Below the pieces are notes generated by a model. The model ran no database searches, had not been told where the DNA came from, and was given only the letters and a program-made list of their open reading frames with translations. Below, one piece after another: positions 22,441 to 34,710 of a stretch of 64,000 nucleotides of DNA (position 1 is its first letter; each line of letters opens with the position of its first letter). The position numbers were made by a program, and so were the translations under genes. Source of the stretch: Calonectria ilicicola (lineage: Eukaryota; Ascomycota; Sordariomycetes; Hypocreales; Nectriaceae); the NCBI GenBank assembly GCA_020809705.1, contig CP085832.1, positions 1,488,001-1,552,000 on the forward strand, given 5' to 3'.

Positions 22441-23621
22441 TGTTGCAAGTTTAGGTGAAGTGTGATGTCAATGTTCTTGTTCTTGTTCTCGAGTCGGTGA
22501 GGAGCAGACGCAAAGGCTATATAAGTAAATATCCAAAAGTTTGACGGGATCTGCGGGTGTGATTCAAAGTTCTCGTGTCTGTGTCTGCCTCACCTCAACT
22601 CGCAGTCACCGCCGGGGCTCACTCCCCAATTTGTATCCCTTCTATCCCTTCTATCCCCTCGACCGTGCCGTCTCCCTCCCCCCCAACATGTCTCGGGCGC
22701 CGGAGGTCCAACTCATTCGCGTGTGCTGCTCCGTTAGCGTCTCCGTCAGTCGCCGTGGCCTCTGTGCGCCGACGACGTCAAGGAGAAGACGTCTCAATGC
22801 GGGAACCCCGCGTCCCACGCACTCGTCCCACCCCGCCGGGCGCGCCATGCCCTTCAGGACAAATCCCCGGCGCCTCTCGGGGCCGACTCCCAGGACGCGC
22901 AACACGAGTGCAGCGCTTGGGCGGTCCGGAGGAGAGGGCTGGGTGGACCAAGCGCAAAGCCGAGGCTCGTCAGCATGAACAAAAAAAAGTAAAATAAAAA
23001 AAAAAGCCAGCGGTGATAGGCCAATTCCTGCCAGGACGCCGAGATGCATACACACTGTCACAGTGGCGGCCCATTAACACGGCCCATTGGACGCCTCTAT
23101 TCAGCTAGACAATCCGCCCCCCGGCCGAGTCCCTCCTCGGCACCTCTGCCGTCCTTGAATTATTAATCTACAGTCGGCAGCATCTTGCACCAATCCCCAA
23201 CCAAAAGGAGCCGAGGCTCACCATTCATCTCGGAGCCTGTCGATCCCTCTCCATGCTATCCCCGTATTCCGGGCCGTGCCCCCCTCCAACGCCACCGGCT
23301 CTAAGCGGGGCCGCACTCTTCACAAAACAAAAAAACGTATGTTGCCAGGGGGAAAAAAGTCTATCTTTCTTTTAATATATCGTATAGTAATGCAAAATAA
23401 GTAACTAGGCCGATGTGATGTGTGGAGGCCTGATAGACTATAGACAGTAAGGAAAAAGTAAAGGAAAAAATCAACCTAATTCTATCGGCTATAACAGCAA
23501 AATGACCGTCCCGCGAGGTTGACGAGTGTTAGACAAAATAGGAAAATGACCGTCTCTTTTAATTCCAAAAAAAAAAAAAAAAAGATTCCAGAAACCCCGT
23601 TTACCGTTCCCATTACCTTCA
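22441..23621. other. Intergenic region
   Basis: A 1.18-kb spacer holding the enone-reductase promoter and the gt4c 3' UTR. Overlapping open frames on both strands at 22541-23061 are GC-composition artefacts (Arg/Pro-rich, conflicting). Short A runs occur near 22980 and 23567. Confidence 0.6.
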
Positions 23622-26600
23622 TCAAACGGGGCTGAGGAACGTCCTGCGCCGCGCTCTGTTCATAAATTTGCTTCGTCGGACCCTGCCCTTCTCTCCACTA
23701 GCCTCGTTCGAGCGCCACTGTTCCAGCATGATTGGCTCCAACGTCTCCTTTTCATCTCCCATCTCGAGCGCCTCCAAATTTTTGCCGTCATCCTCGTAGT
23801 ATCGGAGCGGCGTCGGGGCTCCAAACTTGAAGCGCGTGAGGGTCTGCGATCGCAGCCCTGGGTCCGCCTTCATCTTTCCTTGATGCCACTGCACCCAGAA
23901 CATCTGTTCGTGTTCGCGCAGATACCGGGTGCCGTGGAAACTGTGCAGCACGACCTGTCGAGACAGCATACCAAGCTGTCGTCGGTAGTCGGCCTTTTCA
24001 TAGAATCGCTTCGAGAGCCACTCCACATCCTTGGGAGTGATGTCATCAGGAAGCGTAGGTGTATCCTTCTGTCCAGCTTCATCTGTAAAGTCGGTCCATG
24101 GTCCAACCATACCGAGAATGCTGATTTGCGCGCGGGCCAGGGCGACTGGGTCGTTGGGTGGGACCACTTCACCGTACCGTTGATCCGGGTTCTCAGTGTC
24201 CGTCAAGACCAGCGCCGTGGCACCGACTTCAGTAGCAACAATGGGCACACCAGCAAGGGCGGCCTCACCAATAGCCAATGGAAGACCCTCGGAAATTGAG
24301 GAGTTCATGAAAAGCCAAGCGTCCTTCAGAACCTCCTTGGGGTTACCGAAACCAGCCAGGATGACCTTTTCTTGTAGGTTGTTGTCCACAATGAACTTCT
24401 CCATCTCCAGGGCGTAAGCCGGCTGGCGATCCTTGGCACCGTAAATGACCAGCTTGTAATCCTTAAAGCCGAAACGATTGACAATAATGTCAGCAGCCTG
24501 AAGAGCTGCCTTGACACCCTTGATGACCTGCACGTTGGACAACATGACAACTGTAGGTGTGTCTGTGCGAATCTTGTCGACGGGGGTGAACGCGTCCATG
24601 TTGCTAATACCATTGACAATGGGGTCAACCTTTCGGCGGAACTGGTTTCGGGCTCCGATGGTTCCCTTGTCAGTTCCAATCTCAATCTCCCACATGCTAC
24701 GAAAATTGTTAGCTAGATCCAAACTTCGGTTTCGGGTATACACTTACGGGTTGAAAAGCGATGCACAGGGGGTGATAACATCAGCGTGGAAGTATGCAAG
24801 ACGAGTGGCCAAACCAATACCAGCCAGGAGTGTAGCCTGAACGGAAAGAGGCAACTCGCTCTGCGCAGCACTAATGTTGAGACAGGATTCTCGCCAGAGA
24901 ATGGCGTGATCCCAAATACCAAAGTTGGCACCACGACGGTGCTTGAGGACGAGACCAAACAGACTGCTGATACCGTGATGCGTACTCTGGAACACACGAG
25001 GACACTCGTCGGGAACCTTGACAGCGAAGATGAAGAAGTAGGCCCTGAAAATACCCAGAGCGATGCGGAAATCCAAATTGGTAGGTCGCTCAAGCTCAAA
25101 CCACTCTTCAGGATTGAGAATGTTGGGATCGTCATAGTGCGTTAGCCAGGCAGCAACCCAAGCATCTTCGACCTCCTTAGAAGCCCAAGTATAGGTATAA
25201 TCCTTGTACTCGTAGTACTTAGTCATGGAGAGAATCGTATTACTGTACTTGACAAGATCAGCCCTGGTAAGACGTCTCGAGCGAGCACCCTTGACGAATT
25301 CCATAAGGAGAGGAATGAACACGCCGACAATGTCCCGCTGAACATCGGTATCAGCAACCTTCTCATCAACCTGAGACTCAAGCAAGTTGTCAATAACGCC
25401 GTGGTTAGCGGTACCACCATCAATACCCCATAGAGGCAGCAACTTCAGAGACTGGACACTCTTCTCAATCTGGAAACGAGGGATACCGTAATCGTTGGCA
25501 CACTCAGCCATGACGTGGTTACGAATAGTAGTGTGGCCGTTGACCAAATCACGACGACAGTTGGAGACACCACCAGGAGCCACGGGCCAACATCCAATAT
25601 CGTTAAATACAACAGAAATACGTTCTTCGGTATCGTTGAAACAGTCTTGGGGACGCGTAGTAACCTCGTTGGCATCATTGCTAAGACCCATAGCGTAGAG
25701 ATCGGTCGTCTTGATGGTAAGTAAAGTAACCTCAGACACGTCTGTCTCGATATCAATGGCAGCGACAATCTGTTCAATGTTTGCATCCAGAGCGGCGCGT
25801 GCCAACTCAAGGCGGCCACTGTCGCGAGCACTCCAGTAACGGCGGAGCAAGGGTTCTTCGCGAAGAATGAGTTCATCCATCCAGCAAGTCGTCACAGCGT
25901 CAATAGTACCACTCTTAAGCCAGTGACTCCAGAGCTCTGTTCGCAGGCGCCAAGTTGGCACATTACCGTACATTCGTCGATTCCAGAGGACAATCCAAGA
26001 GATAGGGTTCATAGAATAGACAAAGTTAGGCGTGGTACCAGCATATCGTCTCATTTGTTTAACTTGTAGCCTACTGTGGTAGATGAGGAGATCGTCAGTG
26101 TCGAAGGAAATGTTCTTAGGGCGGGCCAGCAAAGCAGACTCCTGGGCGAAAACTTCGGGAGCCTTGCCAACAGCCGTCCTGACACCGTTGGAATCCTGTA
26201 CATATGTAGTAATAGCCGGGTCACGTCGATGGATGTATTCGTAGTCGCTGATGTAAATCTTGCCCTTAATCTTCTTGGCAATGCGACCAATGTTCTTGGA
26301 TGGCGTCCAGTTATAATCCTCAATATCGACAGGCTTACCCCAGAAGACAGACAGCATATCACCAGAGTTAGAGTTTGCGAGCTTGTAGTCAGCGCGGAGA
26401 ACATCAGCGTTACCCTTGGGTGCAGACTTGTAGTGGTACTGGAAGACATATTCCACATCGCCAACGGTGAATGTACCACGAGCAACGCGGCCATACTTGT
26501 CATAATAACCGACGCTCTTGCCTTCCTTGGTCTCGATAACCTTGGTAGCTGGCCAGCGAGAGTGGCTGTCGTACTGATAAGAGCAAGATCCGTTTACGCC

Positions 26601-29600
26601 ATCCTCACGGCTCTTAAGTCGAAGCTCCTCGTCATAAGTGTCAATGAACAAGGGTTCTCCCTTGGCAGGTGGCTCCTTGAGGCTTCCATTGTGCACACGA
26701 AGTTCCATGGTTCCATTGCTACCAATCGCCGCAAAACCAGTAATTGTTTTTCGAGGCATCTCGACGATAATCCTGTTCTTGACGATCTTGCGTCGAGCAC
26801 CCTTCTGAGCGAGACGAGAGATGTTGGCAAGGGCAGGCCGGTGGTAGATCAAAATCCAGTAAATCCAAAAGTTCTTGATGATACGGCACAGACTCCAGAT
26901 ACCCAACAGGAACCGAACCAGAACGGCTCGGAGAGGAGCAGCTCTCAAGACATACACAAGCTCACGTTCGATATTGGAGGCGCCACCAGTGATGATAGCA
27001 ACCCACTTGACAAAAACGAACGGAATGAAAACGAACTTCTTCCAAAATTTGCGGATAGCGCTAAGAGGCATAGGAGACTGGGTGATGGTGATGGGCCGCA
27101 ACTCAGCGGGAGGATGGGGGATGTTTTCGAGTCCCTCTGGGAACATAGCAAATTGGTTCATTCGTTCCTGAACCTTTTCGTAAACTTGCAAAGTCAGATA
27201 CACGTGGAAGTCTTCTGTCTGGAGATTGATCTTGGCGGAATCTGTCCATTGGTTGAACTCGAATGTCATCTTAACGGGTTCTCCAGAAATACGATTGACA
27301 ATACCCTCTCGGACTGACTGAGGTGTCATTTCCCACTCTGCATCAACATCGAAGTCAAGGCAGAGATGCTTCATCAATTCCATCTCCGTCTTGAGAGACA
27401 TGCGGGAGAGGTGCTGAGGGCTCTCGAAGGAAAGCTCAAACTCGAGTCGCTTAGAAAGACCTTCAGTCTGGTAGAGGAAGTGCTCGGCCTGAAGAGCTCG
27501 GCCATGGGATAGATTAAACTGAGAACGTGCCACGTGATACAGGATCGACTCAGCAACCACCGAGGCCAAGAGAGATTGCCAAGCAGGCAGAGAGAGTTCT
27601 GCCTCACCCATGAATCCCAAAGTCAACTGCAGCACAGATGACTCTTGTGAGCTGAAGGAGCAAACATCGGTCAAGCCTGCACGACAAAACTCTTCTCGGC
27701 TGACAATCTTGACAGTGATCTTGCGTGATGACCACATATCTCGCGCGGTCTGAACAAGCTTTTGTGCCCATCGTGTGTCCCAGGTCAGGTCATTAGGATC
27801 ATCCAAAGACCAACACAACAATTCCCAGACACGTCGGGAAGTGGGTTTGCCATCTTCGTGCCAAATCTTGGAACCAATGAAGTTCTTTCGCATCGCAGCG
27901 GTCGGGGTCTTGGCATGGACAGATTCCTCGGCGCTGTGTCTGCGTTGGATGAAAATATCGCCCTGATCGCGGACAGTGGATTTTGAACCAGCAGGTGAGG
28001 GGGCAAGCCAATCCTTCCAAGACCACAGAGATGTTCCAACACAAGCACAAACAGCCGCCACGTTCTGGCCGATAAGGTCGTTGAATAGGAACTGGGAGGT
28101 AGCAGGGATGGCGTGGAGAACGCAGCCAACAATGAAACCAAGCGCGGCTGAGGAAAAGAGAATGGTGATGAAAGAAGTGACATTGGTGGTAAAGCATCGG
28201 TTGAACTGGAAGATGATGACACAGGTATAACCCAGCGAATACATGTAGTAGAGCACTGTTGTTTGCCAATCTTCCACAAAGAGCCAGGTCAGTACGGTTG
28301 CAATGCCAAAGACGACCAAAAGTTTCGACATGATATCTGTGAGGGCTTTCAGAATGCTCGTACGACGGAAAGCTTCAAAGTCTTCTGCAAGCTTCTGGGC
28401 ATGTTCAAAGTTCTTCAGTCGCTCATCTGACATCTGGTCTTTGAGACCCCAGTATTTGTAGAGCGTGGAATCCAGAAGCATGGCAGCGATACAGAAGTAG
28501 CTGATGACGAAACAAATACCATAACGAGCGCGACTGTCAGAGTAGATGCTGGGATACGGTCCACCAGCACTCCACACGATCATGAGCCAGCGATCCATTA
28601 GAGCTACCAAGAACAGAGCAAGCGTCTGACCAACATCGTATCGAGCAAGTCGGTAGAGAGTAAATGCACTATGGTCCTTGAGACCGCGAATCAGGCCCTT
28701 CTGCGCATTGATAGACTCATTGAGTTGTGTAAACCAAGCAGTACTAAAGAGCTCTGGCTGGCTGTCACCAGGGTTCATCCTTCTAAACAGCCATTTGACG
28801 TAAGGCATACCCTTTCCTACACGAGAAACGAGAGGATCTGTGTAAATTCCCGAAGCACGGGCATTCTTTGTGTGTCGTTGGTATGCTTCCAAAGCGGTAG
28901 TGAACGTTTCCAATGCCAGGCCTTCCTGCTCCTTGGCATCATCATCGCTAGTCTCAGGGTCCTGTCTGGCTACATACCACTCCAAAATGTCCTTGTGTGT
29001 AAACTTGGGGATGTTGTCCATCCAGTTTACCCACTCATGGCAAAGGCGTCGATATCGGTAGAGGGCAAGGACGACGTAACAAAACATGACAGGTAAGTAG
29101 ATTGCGATATCGTATCCGTTAACGAATGAAGAGATCAAAGGTGCGAGGAAGAGCAGCGGCATGCTTTCAAGAAGAACTGCACGGCCAGACTTCAGAGGAC
29201 TGTCATGTTGGTGCATAGCGCTCATGATTCCTAGCAGGTTGAAATGAGTGGTGATGCAAACAAGATACGCAACAAAGACAAATCCGACGCTGACCGAGAA
29301 TCGCACACTAAACATGATCAAACCAACGACAGAGATGAGTGCGGTGAGAATAAATCCACCAGACAACCGTTGAACATGAAAGTAGACCATGTTGTCATAG
29401 GCATAGTGAGCGAGGTAATAGTTACCAGTGCTGCCTACCCAACCAGTCACACCAGCGCTCACAAGGAGAGCAATAAGCAAGGCGTAACCCGCAGCCTCGA
29501 GTTGCTCAGAGTTCATAAAGGCCGTCATGAAGAAACCGCGTCCAACAAAAGTGAGCAAAACGACGTCGATGATGGCGGGGGCACAGAAAATAGAGAGCGC

Positions 29601-32324
29601 ACCAGCTTCGGCAAACCGCTGCTTCCACAACTCGTAGGTTTCATATGGGGTGCGTTCCAGTGGCTTCATGACTTGGGGTGCATCGTTATCCTTCTTTGGA
29701 GTGGCCGAAGTGTCGGGGGTGAAATACATGGTCATAATCTCGTTGTTGCGTCGATCAGCAGCAGTCGGAGGGCGCATCTCAAGGAATGCTCGATAACGCC
29801 TGTAGATGATGGCACCAAGGTCACGAGGCAGAAGTCCGAAGTAAATTTCGCATTGAGAGCCGAGAATCCATAATTCAGAGAAAACAGCAGCTTGGTCAGG
29901 CTGAGATATGAACATGGGGCAACGATCGGTGGATTCATTATAGACCTCCTCGAAGGCAGCCTTGCGCAGAATGGTGAAGTAGATGAGAGCAAACAATTCG
30001 GCGTTGATATCAACATAATCAACGTCCGTCTCGGATGTTGACGGGTCATACGCTTGCAGGAGAACCTTAGTCAGAGCACTCAATGGCTTTCGCTGTCCAA
30101 AGAAGAGCGCATCGATGATGACTTCGTTGGTGAGCTTGTATAAACGAAGGAGATTGTCCAAACTAGGTAACTCGGTGGCACCATTTCGTACGTAGTGTTC
30201 CAGTCGCATTCGGAAGATGTCACGCAGACTTACTTCATCATCAAGCGCACCCTTGGCGCAGGTCAAAGTCCAGGCAGCCTTCGTAGGTTCTTCAACCAAC
30301 ATAGTCCAGCAATAGTCCTTAATATTGTTACCGATGGGATGAGGCAGCTCAGAGACTTTCAATTTCTGTATCAAGCTGAGGTTCTCAGAGTACGTTGCCT
30401 GTTCAATAGTGGCTCGGATACTCAAGGGTAGACCAGATGAGTGGGCCTGATCATTAGCCAGCTCAAGCTCAAGCTCCAGTTCATATCGTCGCTGTCGAGA
30501 AATCCGGCTGTGGGCCAACCAGGTGTGGAGAACAGTGGCTGCATCACTAGGGGCCTTTTGCGAAACATAGATGTCAACATTGCTGTCGTTGCCGCCCCCT
30601 TCTCGTGTCTTTGAGACACCCCAGAAGTGGGCATCACTTTCCGTGACGGAAAAGCCCGTGTCCATTCCTTTGTATACTCGGATTTGGTGATCCACAAGAC
30701 CCTTGACAAGGAGTTGGACAGCGACATCACAGCCGTCACGCTTAGCCAGATTAGAGAGTATTGTTACCAGATTTTGCTCCTCAGTACCTTCCACAGCGTG
30801 GAGCATACCAAGCTCTTTAAGATGGTGCTGAGTGTCGATGATGGCCTGATAATGGTCGGAGTGAGGCTCCGAGGTGAGCTTGTAGCATCCGAGAGTCGAG
30901 AGGGTTTTTCCATCGCTGGAGGAAGTCCAAAAGTTGTTCCTCTGGGGTGCGAGTTTAAAGTAGTCAATTGGGGGGTGAGTATCGGGAGCTTCATCTCGGA
31001 TGTCTTCCAACTCAGACGAGAGATCTCGAAGTCTCAGAAGGTGAGACGCGCGGGGAATGACATTGTCGAGGTCTGCCAGGGGCAGCGGGGCGAAATCTTC
31101 GAAATCAGATCCATCAGGAATCCAAGCAGCTCTAGCTTCGGTAACCCAGGATTTTTGAAGCTACATCAATTAGTCATTTTTTGCATATAAAAACGCATGG
31201 CAAGACCGTTACATACCTGGATAGTTTCTGCACGACGGAGATACTCGAAACCACTGAGCGTCTGTGTTGCGCTGACAATAGGTACCTTTGTGCGAGTCGT
31301 AGGGTCAAACGGGCCGTGTTCAATAACAGCACCCAGATGTTCAGCCAGCTTAACGGCTCGGCGGACGACAGCAGGATGGGGTCGCTTCTCCCACCGATCA
31401 TGGAAACCGATGAAGAAGTCGGCCCTTTCTTCCCGTTCCTTGTGACAACGACCCATGACATCACGCAATCGCTGTGCGGCAAAGTAGTCGCGGCGCTCAC
31501 CACTAGTAAGAATGACGGCATTTTCGATAACAAGACCAGAAACATAGGTAAAGTCAAGAGACTCAATCACTTCGGCATCATGGTTACACGAGAGGATAAC
31601 GGGGATCTTGGACAGATACAGTCGCTCCAACAGCCCATCCAATAGCTCCGGCTGGTGAACTGTGTCGCACTGCAAAGCCAAACCAGCCAGGTTGTTGCGT
31701 GCGAATTGCTTGGCGAGAAAGTCGGCAGTGGAATCAACTTGAGCAGGGTCGAGTGCCTCGGCTCCGAGAGCGCCCAAATCGACACTGGCAAGGCTCATCT
31801 TCTCCTCGCCCACTTCGGTCGGGCACTGCGACGAGCGGCTGCTTACTTCCGCATCGTTGGTGGCTCCCATAGAGAGGGGAAGGACAACCAGGTCGTGTGT
31901 TTGCGACGCGCTGTGGATGGACGAGACATCGGTATTGGAGGCGAGGAACTTGAACGATCTGGTCGATCGGAAGGCGGGCATTGGGGTTTCGGCTCGGTAC
32001 ACGTCTCCATCTTTGGGAGCTTTCTTGCGATTTCTATAGTCAAGGTTAGAGGGCATTCGAATCGACTAGCGTCATGATCTGCGAGACTTGCCTGGGTCGC
32101 TTTATCCGTTTCTTCAATGTCCGTGACTGGAGGGCTAGGTAGACGAGGTAGAGAATGATGGGTGTGAAGATGGCCGTGAGACCAAGCGTGAGGTTGACAT
32201 ATTGGAATGGCTTCTGAAACCTCTTACTGGCGGCGAGAACACTGTTGCAGTAGACCTCAAATCGCTGGTCGCCACAATCCTCAAGGGCAGCGTTATCCTG
32301 CCCGGGCTGAATGAAGGACGCCAT
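23622..32324 (-). CDS. gt4c: Gt4c-like giant membrane glycosyltransferase (GAG polymerase/exporter candidate)
   Basis: My splice model gives 2845 aa in four exons: 32092..32324, 31217..32033, 24748..31160 and 23622..24696. Intron 1 has a GC donor (CCCAG/GCAAGT); the others are GT-AG. Exon 1 carries an N-terminal transmembrane helix (about residues 44-66). A soluble domain follows (about 130-350, HQPELLDGLLERL, GFHDRWEKRPHP) that looks barrel-like. A bundle of about ten membrane helices spans roughly 870-1370, with more near 1730-1790. The C-terminal part is a GT4 transferase with a PelF-like (DUF3492) N-lobe: VAPGGVSNCRRDL near 2212 is the GGVS donor loop, and ISEGLPLAIGEAALAG near 2620 gives the E-x7-E motif of retaining GT4 enzymes. 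In A. fumigatus, Gt4c is proposed to polymerise UDP-Gal/UDP-GalNAc into galactosaminogalactan and move it across the plasma membrane. It is transcribed divergently from uge3, which supports that role. Confidence 0.9.
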
Positions 32325-33525
32325 AGTGGCGGGAGAGGGAGGGAAAGAGAGGGGACGTGAACTTGCACAGCTTGGGCTGTGAAAGACACCCAGCAGCGAC
32401 GCTGGTGATGACGATAGTGACGAATCAAAACACACACAATCAACGAAAGGATTAAAGAGAATGATGGATTGAGTCAGACCTCCTACGGCGAGGGGCAGAG
32501 CCTTAGAGGGCCTCAGACAGCTAGGCAGCTGGTGTTAGTGAGAGATGATGGAATGCTTCTGGAGTGTTGGCCACGGCCGCAAGCAGGATCTGGTGGACAA
32601 GACATGGCGTGGCACCGACAGGGATTGGGAAGGCAAGCCCCGCAATACCAGGACCAGGTCTTGGTTCATCACGAGAAACCGTATTGGGAAATGGTGAAAA
32701 GGTCATGGTCGTATTCAAACTTTCAGGCAGCCTAACTAGATTCGGTGAGGGCGTGGAATACGGGGCCCTGGACGGTCTCCCCGCTACCGACACCCCTGTC
32801 AGGGCCCAGTGGACGCACCAGGGTCTGGCGGACGGGAGGATCGAGCTGAGCAGGGGTCCCTAAAATAGATGGAAAGGCTCGAGGCCACGACCTAGGCCCG
32901 CTGGAAAAAGGACCGGCGCTAGGGCTGGTACGATCGGGATCAAGTTCGGAATAATGCAACCTGAAGCTGGGCAGAGTCAGTCGCTCGGGTTGGGTGTGTG
33001 GGTAAGTTTTTTTTTTTTTTCCTCGCCAAAGTTTGGAAGATCGAGGCTGAATCGGGGACAAAAATCCCCCAGAGGGGAAAAGCGGAGAGCGGTCGAGACT
33101 GAAGAGAGAGCCTTAGGTAAGTTTTTGGTTTTTTTGAGTGCTGACGTGCTCCGAGGCAAGCGGCCTAGGGTTCTGATTGGTGGCAGTTAGAGTTGATGGG
33201 GAGAAATGGAGGTAAAAAATTATTTAATTTAGACAGTCGCGTCTGTGGTTACGTCTGAATACCACAGTCAGGCGAGTACGAATGGGAAAGAGGGATCGGC
33301 GAAATCTTCATGACAGAGTACGAGGCTTGCGGACGTGCCAACATGATTCGAAAAGTCCGCATTGTGGCTGCTGATGGCTGCTGTTGGGAGGCAAGATGAC
33401 ACCACAAGCAGCAGGTGCACTAGCTGGCGCATGTATGTCAGCCACGGTTAGCTGCACGCTGCACAATTAAGGTAGACAATAGGACAGCCACACCAACTAT
33501 TGTATCGACGCCACATTACAGGGTA

Positions 33526-33535
33526 GATCGCGATC
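33526..33535. promoter_or_regulatory. Candidate StuA/APSES-type site in the gt4c-uge3 promoter
   Basis: The palindrome GATCGCGATC contains TCGCGATC, which fits the APSES response element (A/T)CGCG(T/A)N(A/C). A single match in 2.4 kb can be chance; it is noted because APSES factors regulate GAG synthesis in A. fumigatus. Confidence 0.25.
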
Positions 33536-34584
33536 CTCAAAATAGCGTGTTTTCAGGGTTTGCGGCGAATACCAAGCAGCGAGCCACTGAGAGTGAAAAA
33601 AAAAGTTCTCGGTAGAGTCCGAACCATGTGGTCGGCTTCACCCACCGTCGTCACATCCCGCACCGCGTGTACACACGCCCAACTCCCGTAGGCTAGCGGG
33701 CGCAGGCGGGGCGCGGCCAACGTGCAGGAGGAGGAGCAGGAGTCAGGTACATACAGCTGTACGTACGTTCTCCATACACCTGAGCACGTCGTTCCAGCTC
33801 GGCCAGGTTGAGTAATCCTACCTCGCTAACCCTGGCGGCTCCGCAGGCGCTGGCGCTGCACAAGTCCAGTCTTGGCCGACCCCCCACACGGCACAAGGCC
33901 ACCACCAGATTCCAACACACACCCCAGCATCGAAGAGGCCGGTACCTTCGGATGTTTTGCAAGCGCTCCAGCCGGCACCGAGACGGCGTCTTCCAGCCGC
34001 CAACCGCTGCGGTGTGCAGGCAGGGAGCACGCCCCGAACAGCGTCGGGGCTGCAGATTGCACTATAGCAGAAGTAAGGAAAAGTGGGTGCCACAGGCTGC
34101 ACCGTCCCTATTCCCCATCCAACCGCTTTGCTGGACAACGACCCCCCCTCCCCGTTGGCACTGGTGCCTCGGTTTGGATGGCCTGAAGCATATTCGTTTG
34201 CTTGGCCTTGTCGTGGCCTGGGAGCAATGCGGCGCTGGAATGGAGAGAGATCCACGGGGTGCACGATGGCCGGGCCTAGCTCCCTGTCATGCTCACCGGC
34301 CGTGGATCTCTGGAAGGCAGACTAATCACGTCAAAAGAAATGAACCACAACTGTGTCGTGCCGCAAAAGTTACAGGCTTCTGGACTGGGGGGGGCTGCGA
34401 CCAACTGCATCTAGGCACTCGGGAAAAGGAGATTTGGGTCAGCCGTGTTTGTGGTGACAGGTGCTTGGCTTTGTGCCGCCAATATCATAAAAGCCAGGGC
34501 ATGTTCGCGGTTTTCTCAAAGGAGCCATTCACACACATTCTCAATGCACATCGTTTGATTTTCTAGAAACGATCAGCGCACTCT

Positions 34585-34590
34585 TTATAT
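34585..34590 (+). promoter_or_regulatory. TATA-like element of uge3
   Basis: TTATAT about 120 bp upstream of the uge3 ATG, at a sensible core-promoter distance. There is no other support. Confidence 0.35.
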
Positions 34591-34644
34591 TGAGAATCCT
34601 TCCCACTCTTTTTAGATCACTGTCGTCACACAGTCGTTCTTACA

Positions 34645-34664
34645 AAGGCTTCCCTGCAAGCCTT
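34645..34664 (+). other. Hairpin in the uge3 5' leader
   Basis: AAGGCTT and AAGCCTT form a perfect 7-bp stem around the 6-nt loop CCCTGC, 46 bp before the start codon and so probably in the transcribed leader. It could affect translation or simply be a chance palindrome. Confidence 0.4.
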
Positions 34665-34710
34665 AGCCACACCTCCAGGCTACCTTCTTTGATTTTCCTC
34701 AACCACCAAA

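Larger units (their letters stand above)
32325..34710. promoter_or_regulatory. Shared divergent promoter region gt4c/uge3
   Basis: A 2.4-kb gap between two head-to-head cluster genes, long enough to hold regulatory sites for both. A 252-aa plus-strand frame (33808..34566) is Arg/His/Pro-rich, overlaps an equally long opposite frame, and is not called. Visible elements are a GATCGCGATC palindrome, a TATA-like TTATAT near 34585 and a 5'-leader hairpin before uge3. In A. fumigatus the APSES factor StuA and MedA control GAG genes. That such control applies here is inference. Confidence 0.55.

Noticed and set aside
33808..34566. A 252-aa plus-strand open frame between gt4c and uge3
   Set aside because: Composition is Arg/His/Pro/Trp-rich with no domain, it overlaps a 148-aa opposite frame, and it fills the expected divergent promoter. 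It looks like a GC-driven chance frame.
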